NCBI GenBank assembly: GCA_929200485.1
Contig: CAKMZU010000229.1
Coordinates: forward strand, 1-5,891
From: an uncultured Gammaproteobacteria bacterium
GTDB taxonomy: Bacteria > Pseudomonadota > Gammaproteobacteria > Pseudomonadales > DT-91
Direction: 5' to 3'
Length of the DNA: 5,891 nt
In this document: positions 1-5,600 of the stretch, piece after piece
How positions within the stretch are numbered: the stretch's first letter is position 1
Layout of the letters: each line of letters starts with the position of its first letter
Translations under genes and position numbers: made by a program
The notes under the pieces: model-generated
Seen by the model: the letters and a program-made list of their open reading frames with translations, nothing else
The model's database searches: none
What the model was told of the DNA's origin: nothing

Positions 1-16
1 CACAGAAAAATCTGTG
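1..16. repeat. Small perfect inverted repeat, CACAGA-AAAA-TCTGTG
   Basis: Six-base arms flank a four-base AAAA loop. No T-tract follows on the plus strand, so it is not a plus-strand terminator. On the minus strand the bases that would form a T-tract lie outside the window. It may be only a chance hairpin inside the decayed coding stretch. Confidence 0.3.
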
Positions 17-296
17 ACTGCTGAACCAGACAAATGCTGTGAAACGAAGTACTAGAACCATTAAATGAAGAAGAGGCGCCTAAAAAATCTCAAAAAGGTT
101 GGCGAAAGAATAGCAAAACCCAACGTTAATTAAAGTGGATGTAGTTGAATATAATGTAGCTGGCAGCTGGGTTACGCATAGATTAATATAAAAGCTTTCC
201 AGCATTTCAATGCGTTCAACTTCGCAGCTGATTTTAATTGGTAAATTATATTGTCATAAAAAGAGAGATAGAGGGTATATGGCCTTCTCTGGTTAG
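1..296 (+). pseudogene. Coding-like debris, possible 3' end of a decayed upstream gene
   Basis: No intact gene is visible here, but short open stretches read like protein. From base 2 one frame gives a Lys/Glu/Cys-rich segment ending at a TAG at 53-55. A second frame, open from 43 to 126, gives an acidic then basic tail (EEEAPKKSQKGW) ending at TAA 127-129. A third, open from 114 to 188, includes VDVVEYNVAGSW, and after a stop the same frame stays open to 296. Moving from the first to the second frame, and from the second to the third, each needs one extra base (near 43 and near 123). This fits the eroded C-terminus of a gene that enters from the left of the window. Short open stretches also arise by chance, so confidence is low. 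I recognise no family. Confidence 0.25.
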
Positions 297-306
297 CTTA
301 AAACCA
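258..306 (-). terminator. Probable Rho-independent terminator of the metallophosphoesterase gene
   Basis: Reading the minus strand just past the stop codon at 314, there is first a small hairpin, TGGTT-(7)-AACCA, from 306 to 290. An imperfect AGAGAAGG / CCCTCTaTCTCT stem follows, running straight into a five-base T-run (258-262 on the plus strand is AAAAA). Position and the T-run fit transcript ending for the gene at 314-1090. The second stem is imperfect, so this is a moderate call. Confidence 0.4.
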
Positions 307-313
307 AACAGGA

Positions 314-1090
314 TCAGAGTGCAAGCATAGCTTTTGGATTGAAATTGGCGTTTAGTTCATAATCTTCATACCCTCTAGGGTTACAAACCACCTGTGTTGA
401 ACCAATGTTATACGCAAAGTTTGAATGCAGGTGGCCATGAATCCACGCATTGGGTTGATAGGTAGTCATCAGCGATTCATAGTTACTGGCAAATGCACCA
501 CAAAGATTGTGTGATCGATACTCGATGGGAATTGATTGAATGCTAGGGGCATGATGCGTAATGATGACTCTCTTTCCGGGAAAGGGCTTCTTTAAAGTAT
601 TTTGAAGAAACTGCTCGGTTTCTTCATTTAGCAAGCGTGCATCATTAGGTGTGAATAATCGCTGCTTGCCATTTTCCAGCCATTTGATAAGCCTGTGGTC
701 ATTCATTCTTCGGCCTGCTTCGTCCATCGCTGATTCCTGAGTGGGATCGCCCAGAATGGCGTAATCTGTCCAAAGCGGAGCGCCAATAAATTCCGTATTA
801 TTGATAATTACCCGATCATTATTGAGCAAATGAACTTGTGTGCCCTCCATCGCCTGACACCATTGCAGCAGTGCCTTCTGATAGCATTGATTATAAAATT
901 CATGGTTGCCCAAGCATAACAGGATAGGTTTGCCTTGATTTTGAGATTTTATCCAATCAAAACTTCTCTGGCTTGTATCGCCAATATCGCCAGCTAAAAC
1001 CAGCACGTCGGCATCGGTAGCTGGTATTTGATAAGTGATGTCTTGTTTAAAAAACTCAATGTGCAAATCGCTCTGGTATTGAATTCTCAT
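314..1090 (-). CDS. Calcineurin-like metallophosphoesterase
   Basis: The 258-residue product is a cytoplasmic binuclear-metal phosphohydrolase of the calcineurin-like (Metallophos) superfamily. All signature blocks are present in order: SDLH (D8, H10), GDIGD (G34, D35, D38), GNHE (G61, N62, H63), THHAP (H179/H180) and HGHLH (H218-H222), followed by NPRGY. These residues are known in the family to bind two divalent metals and to activate water for attack on a phosphate ester. Length is normal for a stand-alone single-domain member, and there is no signal peptide or membrane segment. Members act on nucleotides, phosphodiesters or phosphoproteins; nothing here fixes the substrate. The ATG at 1090 puts the metal-binding Asp eight residues in, as usual, and has only a weak GAG Shine-Dalgarno 7 bases upstream. 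It lies 116 bases downstream of the small ORF at 1207-1407 on the same strand, so a shared transcript is possible but not shown. The gene looks intact. Confidence 0.93.
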   Translation of the reverse strand: MRIQYQSDLHIEFFKQDITYQIPATDADVLVLAGDIGDTSQRSFDWIKSQNQGKPILLCLGNHEFYNQCYQKALLQWCQAMEGTQVHLLNNDRVIINNTEFIGAPLWTDYAILGDPTQESAMDEAGRRMNDHRLIKWLENGKQRLFTPNDARLLNEETEQFLQNTLKKPFPGKRVIITHHAPSIQSIPIEYRSHNLCGAFASNYESLMTTYQPNAWIHGHLHSNFAYNIGSTQVVCNPRGYEDYELNANFNPKAMLAL

Positions 1091-1206
1091 GATGAAACTC
1101 AGTTAAAAAATTATTACTTAAGATAGATGGCTTTAATATTTTGTACCAGGTGCATTTTATTGAATGGGTATCAGGTATCTTTCTTCAAAAAAGTATCAAT
1201 AACTCC

Positions 1207-1407
1207 TCACAATTCTTGTACACACAACCAGTCATTTCCTACTTTTTTAGCAGAGTCTATGAATACCAAAGAGCCTCTAGCGATATCATTAAAACATATA
1301 GGATCACCTATAGTTGCTTGAAGTCTATCAAGATATTTGGATGATGATAAGAAGGCGCCGGTGAAGACTTTCCAGCGATTGATTGGTATAAAGAGAATCT
1401 TCATCAT
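1207..1407 (-). CDS. Small hypothetical protein, 66 aa
   Basis: This short minus-strand ORF begins with two adjacent ATG codons (1407 and 1404), directly after an in-frame TAA, so it cannot start further upstream. The product starts MMKILFIPINRW and is a mixed polar/hydrophobic, soluble-looking chain with no obvious signal peptide. I recognise no family. No Shine-Dalgarno is visible before either ATG; the upstream bases are T-rich. It lies 30 bases after the stop of the 1438-2031 gene on the same strand, so it could be a second, translationally coupled cistron. Composition and co-directional placement favour a real gene; the missing ribosome site and short length argue against. It could also be the surviving fragment of a longer gene. 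Confidence 0.45.
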   Translation of the reverse strand: MMKILFIPINRWKVFTGAFLSSSKYLDRLQATIGDPICFNDIARGSLVFIDSAKKVGNDWLCVQEL

Positions 1408-1437
1408 TTAAAGAAAACCAACAGTATCGACTGCGGA

Positions 1438-2031
1438 TTATAAAAGTTTTTTAACCAAAATTTCTTGCAAAACGGGCGCTTCTTGTTCTTGTTCTTGTTC
1501 TTCTTCTTCAATATGTGTCTGAGTATTTTCTATTTTTAATAGAAATACTTTCATCCAATCCGGTTTTATTTCATTGATTCCATCTTGGAGTGAAATCAAT
1601 TCTTCGTATTCTCTATTCGTCAAACGTTCATTACAACCCGATGCTCTAGAATACCTACACAAAGCTCTTAGTAAATCTTTTTCCGCAAGTTTCTTTTCAT
1701 AATAGGGAGCGACAAAATTCGTTATAATGCCGTAGGCAAACCCTAGCACTGCACCGGTGCCTGCATGTATTATCATGTTATGATCAATATATTGGTTAAG
1801 AATTTCGTCTTCTTTGGGTGTGAGGTTAAGAGTTGCCCATCCTTTTATTGGTATTATGCTTTTGCCAAACACGCTAATCAAAGTCCCGCAGTTAAGTCCT
1901 GCACCCATCCACGCTCCCGAAGCAGCACCCACTCCGGTACATTTTATAATGGATACCAGTTTCCATAGAAGTGAAGTTGAATTCGCGGGAGTATTGATTA
2001 AAAAAGCAAAAATCAATAAAAGTACTTTCAT
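1438..2031 (-). CDS. Exported or membrane-bound Gly-rich protein with acidic Glu/Gln tail, function unknown
   Basis: The 197-residue product has an N-terminal signal-like segment (MKVLLLIFAFLINTPANS, residues 1-18). Two hydrophobic small-residue-rich segments follow, at about 31-47 (CTGVGAASGAWMGAGL) and 86-105 (IIHAGTGAVLGFAYGI). The repeated Gly/Ala spacing is typical of tightly packed membrane helices. From about 110 on it is polar and charged, with Cys at 125 and 133, and near the C-terminus a Glu/Gln run (175-184) coded by a tandem hexamer. This architecture suggests envelope location. I do not recognise the family. Its first 40 residues align without gaps to the reconstructed product of the broken gene at 4948-5291, sharing M1-K2-V3, L6, F8, L11, S20, L21, K24, S27, I29, T32, A36, A37 and G39. 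The second Gly-rich segment also has a counterpart there. The ATG at 2031 has only a weak AGG about 12 bases upstream. The gene may be co-transcribed with the small ORF 30 bases downstream. Confidence 0.75.
   Translation of the reverse strand: MKVLLLIFAFLINTPANSTSLLWKLVSIIKCTGVGAASGAWMGAGLNCGTLISVFGKSIIPIKGWATLNLTPKEDEILNQYIDHNMIIHAGTGAVLGFAYGIITNFVAPYYEKKLAEKDLLRALCRYSRASGCNERLTNREYEELISLQDGINEIKPDWMKVFLLKIENTQTHIEEEEQEQEQEAPVLQEILVKKLL
1480..1509. repeat. In-frame tandem hexanucleotide repeat inside the 1438-2031 gene
   Basis: On the plus strand there are three perfect TTCTTG units followed by two TTCTTC variants, five 6-base units in all. Read on the coding (minus) strand they give alternating Glu-Gln and Glu-Glu pairs in the acidic tail. 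Copy change by replication slippage would add or remove two residues without breaking the frame, so tail length may vary between strains. Confidence 0.85.
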
Positions 2032-2225
2032 TTAAAAAAAGCCTAAAAAATCGAACTTGTTCAATAAAAAAATATGAAATATCAGGGTAAAAAAATCTAT
2101 TAACTTAATTGCTGTCTTCCTACAACTTGCTCTCTTAGAAGTGCTTATGTTGGTTTAGTTCAGAAAGAAGATTGTTCACTTGTAAATGATATATATTTAA
2201 TTATTCATGACTGTTTTAATTATTT

Positions 2226-2500
2226 TTACAGATCATAGCTGTCGTCGTATAAGTTCTCTCCTGAAATATTAATAATAGACGTACGGTCTTCTTGAGTGGT
2301 GTTCTTAAGTTTTTTTTCACCATGTATTAATTCCCTTGAATTCAAAGGCCCCATGATAATCTGCGTTGCAGTTAATCCACTTAGTAGCACGCAGCTAAAA
2401 CTCATGCAAGGATTGTTGGCGGCAAGGCAGACTCAGTTTGCTGATGAACAAATACATTCAATAAAATAATAAATAAAGTCATTTTAAGATTGGGCCTCAT
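2226..2500 (-). pseudogene. Small exported-protein gene split by a one-base frame change
   Basis: The ATG at 2500 has GGA 7 bases upstream. It opens a 32-codon frame with a hydrophobic signal-like core (MTLFIILLNVFV) that stops at TGA 2404-2402. The -1 frame is open from 2432 to the TAA at 2228-2226 and continues as CLAANNPCMSFSCVLLSG, then a polar tail ending NLYDDSYDL. Adding one base in the TTGCC at about 2424-2428 joins them into one protein of about 91 residues, with a classic export pattern: signal core, TESALA cleavage-like site, Cys pair, hydrophobic segment, polar tail. The alternative is two genes overlapping by ATGA (the second ATG at 2405, 59 codons), but the coding-like residues upstream of that ATG favour a single broken gene. 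The C-x4-C spacing recalls the start of TrbM/KikA-like conjugation proteins, too weakly for a call. It is divergent from the transporter and upstream of the 1438-2031 gene. Confidence 0.5.
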
Positions 2501-2607
2501 GATGGGTTCCAAAGATAAACCGTAGGGTTCATCTTGATAAATAAGGTTCGATGTTATTTAATGTAATTAGTTCAATATATATAGATATAAGTAAATCTTC
2601 ACGCCGA

Positions 2608-2693
2608 TACGTTTTAGTAATTCGAATATTTTACCCTTATACTTCCTTACGTTTTTAATCTATATTTTGTATGCGCGAATCATTTTACGTTTT
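2608..2693 (+). repeat. Three direct TACGTTTT boxes at near-regular spacing
   Basis: TACGTTTT occurs at 2608-2615, 2648-2655 and 2686-2693, with start-to-start distances of 40 and 38 bases. These are close to whole numbers of helical turns. The last two share a longer core, TTACGTTTTT. The array ends about 20 bases before the candidate -35 element of the transporter promoter. It could bind an activator or repressor of osmolyte uptake, but it matches no site I can name and could be chance in AT-rich DNA. Confidence 0.3.
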
Positions 2694-2712
2694 TTTGATA
2701 AATATGCATAAA

Positions 2713-2740
2713 TTGTTGTCTATTATATTAAAGGGATAAT
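2713..2740 (+). promoter_or_regulatory. Candidate sigma-70 promoter for the BCCT transporter
   Basis: TTGTTG (2713-2718) is followed after 16 bases by GATAAT (2735-2740), one base away from the consensus -10. The -35 is weak, which would suit an activator-dependent promoter. Initiation would be near 2747, about 110 bases before the start codon. Confidence 0.35.
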
Positions 2741-2858
2741 TTTGATGGTGGAGTCGTTTGCGTATTTATTATTTTTAAATAACTATCATTAATAGCAATA
2801 AATGTGTATGACTTATTCAGTCGTTTCTTAAATAAATCGATCTAACAAGGTTTTGAAT

Positions 2859-4847
2859 TTGCGTTTTAAGCATACATTGAATCCCCCTGTCTTTTTTAGT
2901 GCAACTTTAGCCATTTTTCTCTTGGCGGGTTTTGCTGTGTTTGATCCAAAAGGGATGAGTAATTTCTTTACCCAGCTTCAAGGCCGACTAACGGCCAACT
3001 TTGGCTGGTTTTATGTGTTGACTGTGGCGTTGATCTTGATCTGTATCGTATTCCTTTGTGTCTCGAAATATGGGGAGATTAAATTGGGCCCCGATCATTC
3101 AGAGCCAGAGTTTAGTTTTAAATCCTGGTTCGCCATGTTGTTTTCAGCCGGAATGGGCATAGGATTGGTATTCTTTGGTGTCTCAGAGCCTGTTATGCAT
3201 TTTGTTTCTCCGCCCGTGGGTAAGCCCGAGACAGTAGAAGCTGCGAGAGAGGCCATGAAAATTACCTTTTTTCACTGGGGTTTTCATGCGTGGGCAATTT
3301 ATGCACTAGTGGCGTTAATTTTGTCATTTTTCAGTTTTCGGCATGATTTACCCTTAACCTTGCGTTCAGCGCTTTACCCTATTATCGGTGAGCGTATTTA
3401 TGGTTTGGCAGGTCATCTAGTCGATATTTTTGCCATTATCGGGACAGTCTTTGGTGTGGCGACATCGCTTGGCTTTGGTGTGTTGCAAGTCAATTCCGGG
3501 CTGAACTATCTGTATAACATTCCCGTTAGCATTACTGTTCAGTTGTTATTGATATTTATCACGGTGTTGCTTGCGACGATTTCCGTCGCTTCTGGGCTTG
3601 AGAGAGGTATTCGTTATTTGTCAGAAGTTAATTTGTTATTGGCATTATTTTTTATGCTCTTTGTTATCATATTAGGCCCTACTTCCATGTTATTACCGAT
3701 GTTTGTGCAAAACACAGGGGCCTATTTGTCTGATATAGTGAGTAAAACCTTTAATCTTTATGCCTATGATTCCAATAACTGGATCGGCGGTTGGACAATT
3801 TTTTACTGGGCTTTCTGGCTCTCCTGGTCGCCTTTTGTGGGGATGTTTATTGCTCGAATTTCCAAGGGCAGGACGATAAGGGAATTTATTTTAGGCGTCT
3901 TATTTGTTCCATCTTTGTTGACCTTTATCTGGATGACTACCTTCGGTAATACCGCGATTGAATTAATTATGAATCAGGGTAATTCCGCCCTCCGCGAAGT
4001 GGTACAAAAGGATACATCCCTTGCGTTGTTTCAGTTTTTAGCGAGTTTTCCTTTTACAGATGTTTTATCGATGCTTGCTATTGTGATTATTGTGATATTT
4101 TTTGTCACCTCTTGCGATTCCAGTGCCATGGTGATTGACATTTTATCGTCAAAAACAAATGGCTCCTCTAAATCAAATCCAGATGAAAAAGAGATAGGGC
4201 CATTATGGCAGCGCATTTTTTGGTCATTACTGATCGGCGTTGTTGCCATTGTATTAATGCTTGCAGGGGGGCTTAAAGCTTTGCAGGCGGCAACTATCGC
4301 AAGCGCTTTACCCTTTAGCATTATTCTTTTATTGGCAACCTATGGGTTATTAAGCGGATTGATGACAGATTCTTTAAAAAAGGAGAGCCTTGAGCAAATT
4401 AAAATAACACCGCCTCAAAGTGCAAAGGGTGCTATGGCGTGGCAAGCCAGATTATCCAATTTAATCCATTTTCCCAGGCGTAAACAAGTCAAAATCTTTA
4501 ATGAAAATATCGTTTATCCTGCGATGTCAGAGGTGGCTTCAGAACTTGAAAAGCAAGGTGTATATAGCAAGGTGGATATGGATGATGAGAATGATTCGCC
4601 TTGTTTAAATATCAGCCATGGCGATGAGCAAAACTTCATGTATAAAATCAAGCCACGTTGTTATCTTCAGCCTAGTTTTATGATGGATGATGAAGATGAC
4701 GAGGCTAGAAAATATTACCGAGCCGAGGTGTTTTTATCAGAAGGAGGGCAAGACTATGACATTATGGGCTGGAGTAAAGAGCAAGTCATCAATGATATTA
4801 TCCGACAATATGAACAGCATATGCATTTTTTGCATGTAATTCGATAA
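2859..4847 (+). CDS. betT: BCCT-family betaine/choline-type osmolyte transporter (BetT-like)
   Basis: This inner-membrane secondary transporter of the betaine/choline/carnitine family imports a quaternary-ammonium compatible solute. I number residues from TTG 2859 (662 aa). AAGG at 2847-2850 lies 8 bases before it but only 2 before the other in-frame TTG at 2853. Twelve hydrophobic segments fit the family fold, roughly 9-28, 47-69, 89-111, 137-160, 185-211, 223-246, 254-275, 308-335, 340-366, 399-424, 452-471 and 474-501. Signatures are SAGMGIGLVFFGVSEP in TM3, the aromatic substrate box W140/W145/Y148 in TM4, and YWAFWLSWSPFVGMF then ARISKGRTIREF in TM8. TSCDS (T417, S418) matches the sodium-site region of BetP. 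Position 102 is Gly as in Na+/betaine BetP, not Asp as in E. coli BetT. A 160-residue cytoplasmic tail ends in EQVINDIIRQYEQHMHFLH, closely matching BetT tails, which in that family sense osmotic stress. Monocistronic and intact; the symbol reflects overall similarity, not a proven choline substrate. Confidence 0.95.
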   Translation: MRFKHTLNPPVFFSATLAIFLLAGFAVFDPKGMSNFFTQLQGRLTANFGWFYVLTVALILICIVFLCVSKYGEIKLGPDHSEPEFSFKSWFAMLFSAGMGIGLVFFGVSEPVMHFVSPPVGKPETVEAAREAMKITFFHWGFHAWAIYALVALILSFFSFRHDLPLTLRSALYPIIGERIYGLAGHLVDIFAIIGTVFGVATSLGFGVLQVNSGLNYLYNIPVSITVQLLLIFITVLLATISVASGLERGIRYLSEVNLLLALFFMLFVIILGPTSMLLPMFVQNTGAYLSDIVSKTFNLYAYDSNNWIGGWTIFYWAFWLSWSPFVGMFIARISKGRTIREFILGVLFVPSLLTFIWMTTFGNTAIELIMNQGNSALREVVQKDTSLALFQFLASFPFTDVLSMLAIVIIVIFFVTSCDSSAMVIDILSSKTNGSSKSNPDEKEIGPLWQRIFWSLLIGVVAIVLMLAGGLKALQAATIASALPFSIILLLATYGLLSGLMTDSLKKESLEQIKITPPQSAKGAMAWQARLSNLIHFPRRKQVKIFNENIVYPAMSEVASELEKQGVYSKVDMDDENDSPCLNISHGDEQNFMYKIKPRCYLQPSFMMDDEDDEARKYYRAEVFLSEGGQDYDIMGWSKEQVINDIIRQYEQHMHFLHVIR

Positions 4848-4850
4848 ATT

Positions 4851-4883
4851 GAGCCATCCAAATTTTTGGTATTCAAATGGCTC
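4851..4883. terminator. Hairpin between convergent genes, weak bidirectional terminator
   Basis: GAGCCAT (4851-4857) and ATGGCTC (4877-4883) form a perfect 7-bp stem with a 19-base loop, starting four bases after the transporter stop codon. The placement fits transcript ending for both the transporter and the convergent gene at 4948-5291. No strong T-tract follows on either strand, so efficiency is doubtful. Confidence 0.4.
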
Positions 4884-4947
4884 TGATTACCTAAGATGTT
4901 TTACAGTGTGCCGTATAGTTTAACCGACGCTAATTAACTTTCAGTTT

Positions 4948-5291
4948 TTAATTAGTTCTGTGTTTAGCATTCTCATCATTTGCAAAATTCTTTTTCATCC
5001 CCAAACCATATCCAACAAAACCACTAGCGACCGCGCCGATAAAAAAGCAATCGTAATAAAAATCATATAGATTATCTTTATATGGGTTTGGATTTTTATG
5101 TTGAAGCCTGCCTGTTATGGAGGTAGCAGGTGGTTCATCAAGGCCCGAATAGGCGAGTGCTACAAAGTACTACCGCCAATTGCTGCACTTGTAACAGTGT
5201 ACCAGATAACTGATGCGACTTTTGCTGCTAATGAATTAGGATAAACGGAATCATGTGTTAAGCAGATGAAAACTAGTACATATACTTTCAC
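4948..5291 (-). pseudogene. Frameshifted gene for a small Gly-rich membrane protein, relative of the 1438-2031 product
   Basis: A GTG at 5291 has a good AAGGA ribosome site 8 bases upstream. It opens a frame beginning (M)KVYVLVFICL that stops at TAG 5162-5160 after about 43 codons. The -1 frame, open from 5169, continues through VALAYSGLDEPP and a hydrophobic Gly-rich segment (FFIGAVASGFVGYGLGM) to the TAA at 4950-4948. One added T in the TTT at 5164-5166 restores a protein of about 114 residues. The reconstructed product aligns without gaps over its first 40 residues with the 1438-2031 protein (K2, V3, L6, F8, L11, S20, L21, K24, S27, I29, T32, A36, A37, G39). It also shares the second Gly-rich helix but lacks the long charged C-terminal part. 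Function unknown, probably envelope-located. Either a real inactivating mutation or a homopolymer sequencing error. Convergent with the transporter gene. Confidence 0.6.
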
Positions 5292-5600
5292 TAGAAATAT
5301 CCTTAAATATCAATTCAAATATTTAGGTAGTTCTAGTCTGATTTTGTTCCTTATTTCTCAATATTGAGCAGTGACCAAAAGGCTGAAAGAACTGATTATT
5401 CAGTGGGAATATTGAGTAAGATGAAAAATGCTAATTGAGTTAGATAAACAAGGTGTCTGGAAGTCGCTTACCCCCATTCTTGATTAAGGCTTTGTGGTTT
5501 TAGTAGACCTGAGTATTTTCTGAAAACCCATCGCGATAATATAACTTAAACTATCCTTAGGGAGGTCATCAAGGCTTTTACTTCTGGGGATTTCTTGGTC
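5292..5600. other. Intergenic region with coding-like scraps
   Basis: No intact gene is visible. On the plus strand one frame is open from 5337 to a TGA at 5436-5438 and includes SSDQKAERTDYSVGILSKMK. Another runs from GTG 5371 (TKRLKELIIQWEY) and, after stops at 5413 and 5422, from ATG 5428 (IELDKQGVWKSLTPILD) to TAA 5485-5487. It continues past that stop with GFVVLVDLSIF. Stops in a protein-like frame suggest decayed coding sequence, but the two frames overlap and cannot both be real. AATATTGAG occurs twice (5359-5367 and 5408-5416). Confidence 0.3.
5559..5566 (+). promoter_or_regulatory. Strong Shine-Dalgarno-like sequence without a start codon
   Basis: AGGGAGGT is close to a perfect anti-16S match, yet no ATG, GTG or TTG follows within normal distance; the next ATG is at 5601. 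It may be a ribosome standby site in the leader of the lipoprotein gene, a relic of a lost start, or chance. Confidence 0.25.

Larger units (their letters stand above)
2501..2852. other. AT-rich divergent intergenic region upstream of the transporter
   Basis: No gene is visible. This spacer separates the divergent small gene (start 2500) from the transporter gene. It is strongly AT-rich and holds three TACGTTTT boxes (2608-2693) and a candidate transporter promoter (2713-2740). About 110 bases of untranslated leader would follow that promoter. A 15-codon ORF at 2745 is treated as chance. Confidence 0.7.

Noticed and set aside
1168..1180. Tandem GGTATCAGGTATC between the small ORF and the metallophosphoesterase gene
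   Set aside because: Only two imperfectly spaced copies with no related arms, so no case for an operator or attachment site.
1127..1344. Plus-strand ORFs of 64 and 67 codons opposite the small minus-strand ORF
   Set aside because: They overlap each other and the minus-strand ORF, lack good ribosome sites and have low-complexity, non-protein-like composition. They look like antisense shadows.
1765..2035. Plus-strand ORFs of 67 and 73 codons
   Set aside because: They are antisense to the 1438-2031 gene, which has a signal peptide and a homolog in the window. The plus-strand products show no domain.
2053..2062. GAACTTGTTC dyad upstream of the 1438-2031 gene, resembling a Gram-positive LexA half-site pair
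   Set aside because: The 2-base centre is wrong for GAAC-N4-GTTC, and a gammaproteobacterial LexA site would be CTGT-N8-ACAG. Short dyads are common by chance.
2745..2792. 15-codon ORF in the transporter leader (ATG after AAAGGG)
   Set aside because: The candidate transcription start falls almost on its ATG and the codons show no regulatory pattern such as repeated amino acids, so a leader peptide is not supported.
4031..4321. Minus-strand 96-codon ORF
   Set aside because: It lies inside the conserved membrane part of the transporter gene and is an antisense shadow.
4821..4835. ATGCA-TTTTT-TGCAT inverted repeat at the end of the transporter gene
   Set aside because: It lies within conserved coding sequence for the C-terminal MHFLH and is too AT-rich to be a convincing terminator.
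5160..5171. Programmed -1 ribosomal frameshift in the 4948-5291 gene
   Set aside because: The local sequence does not form an X-XXY-YYZ slippery heptamer and I see no strong downstream stem, so mutation or sequencing error is simpler.
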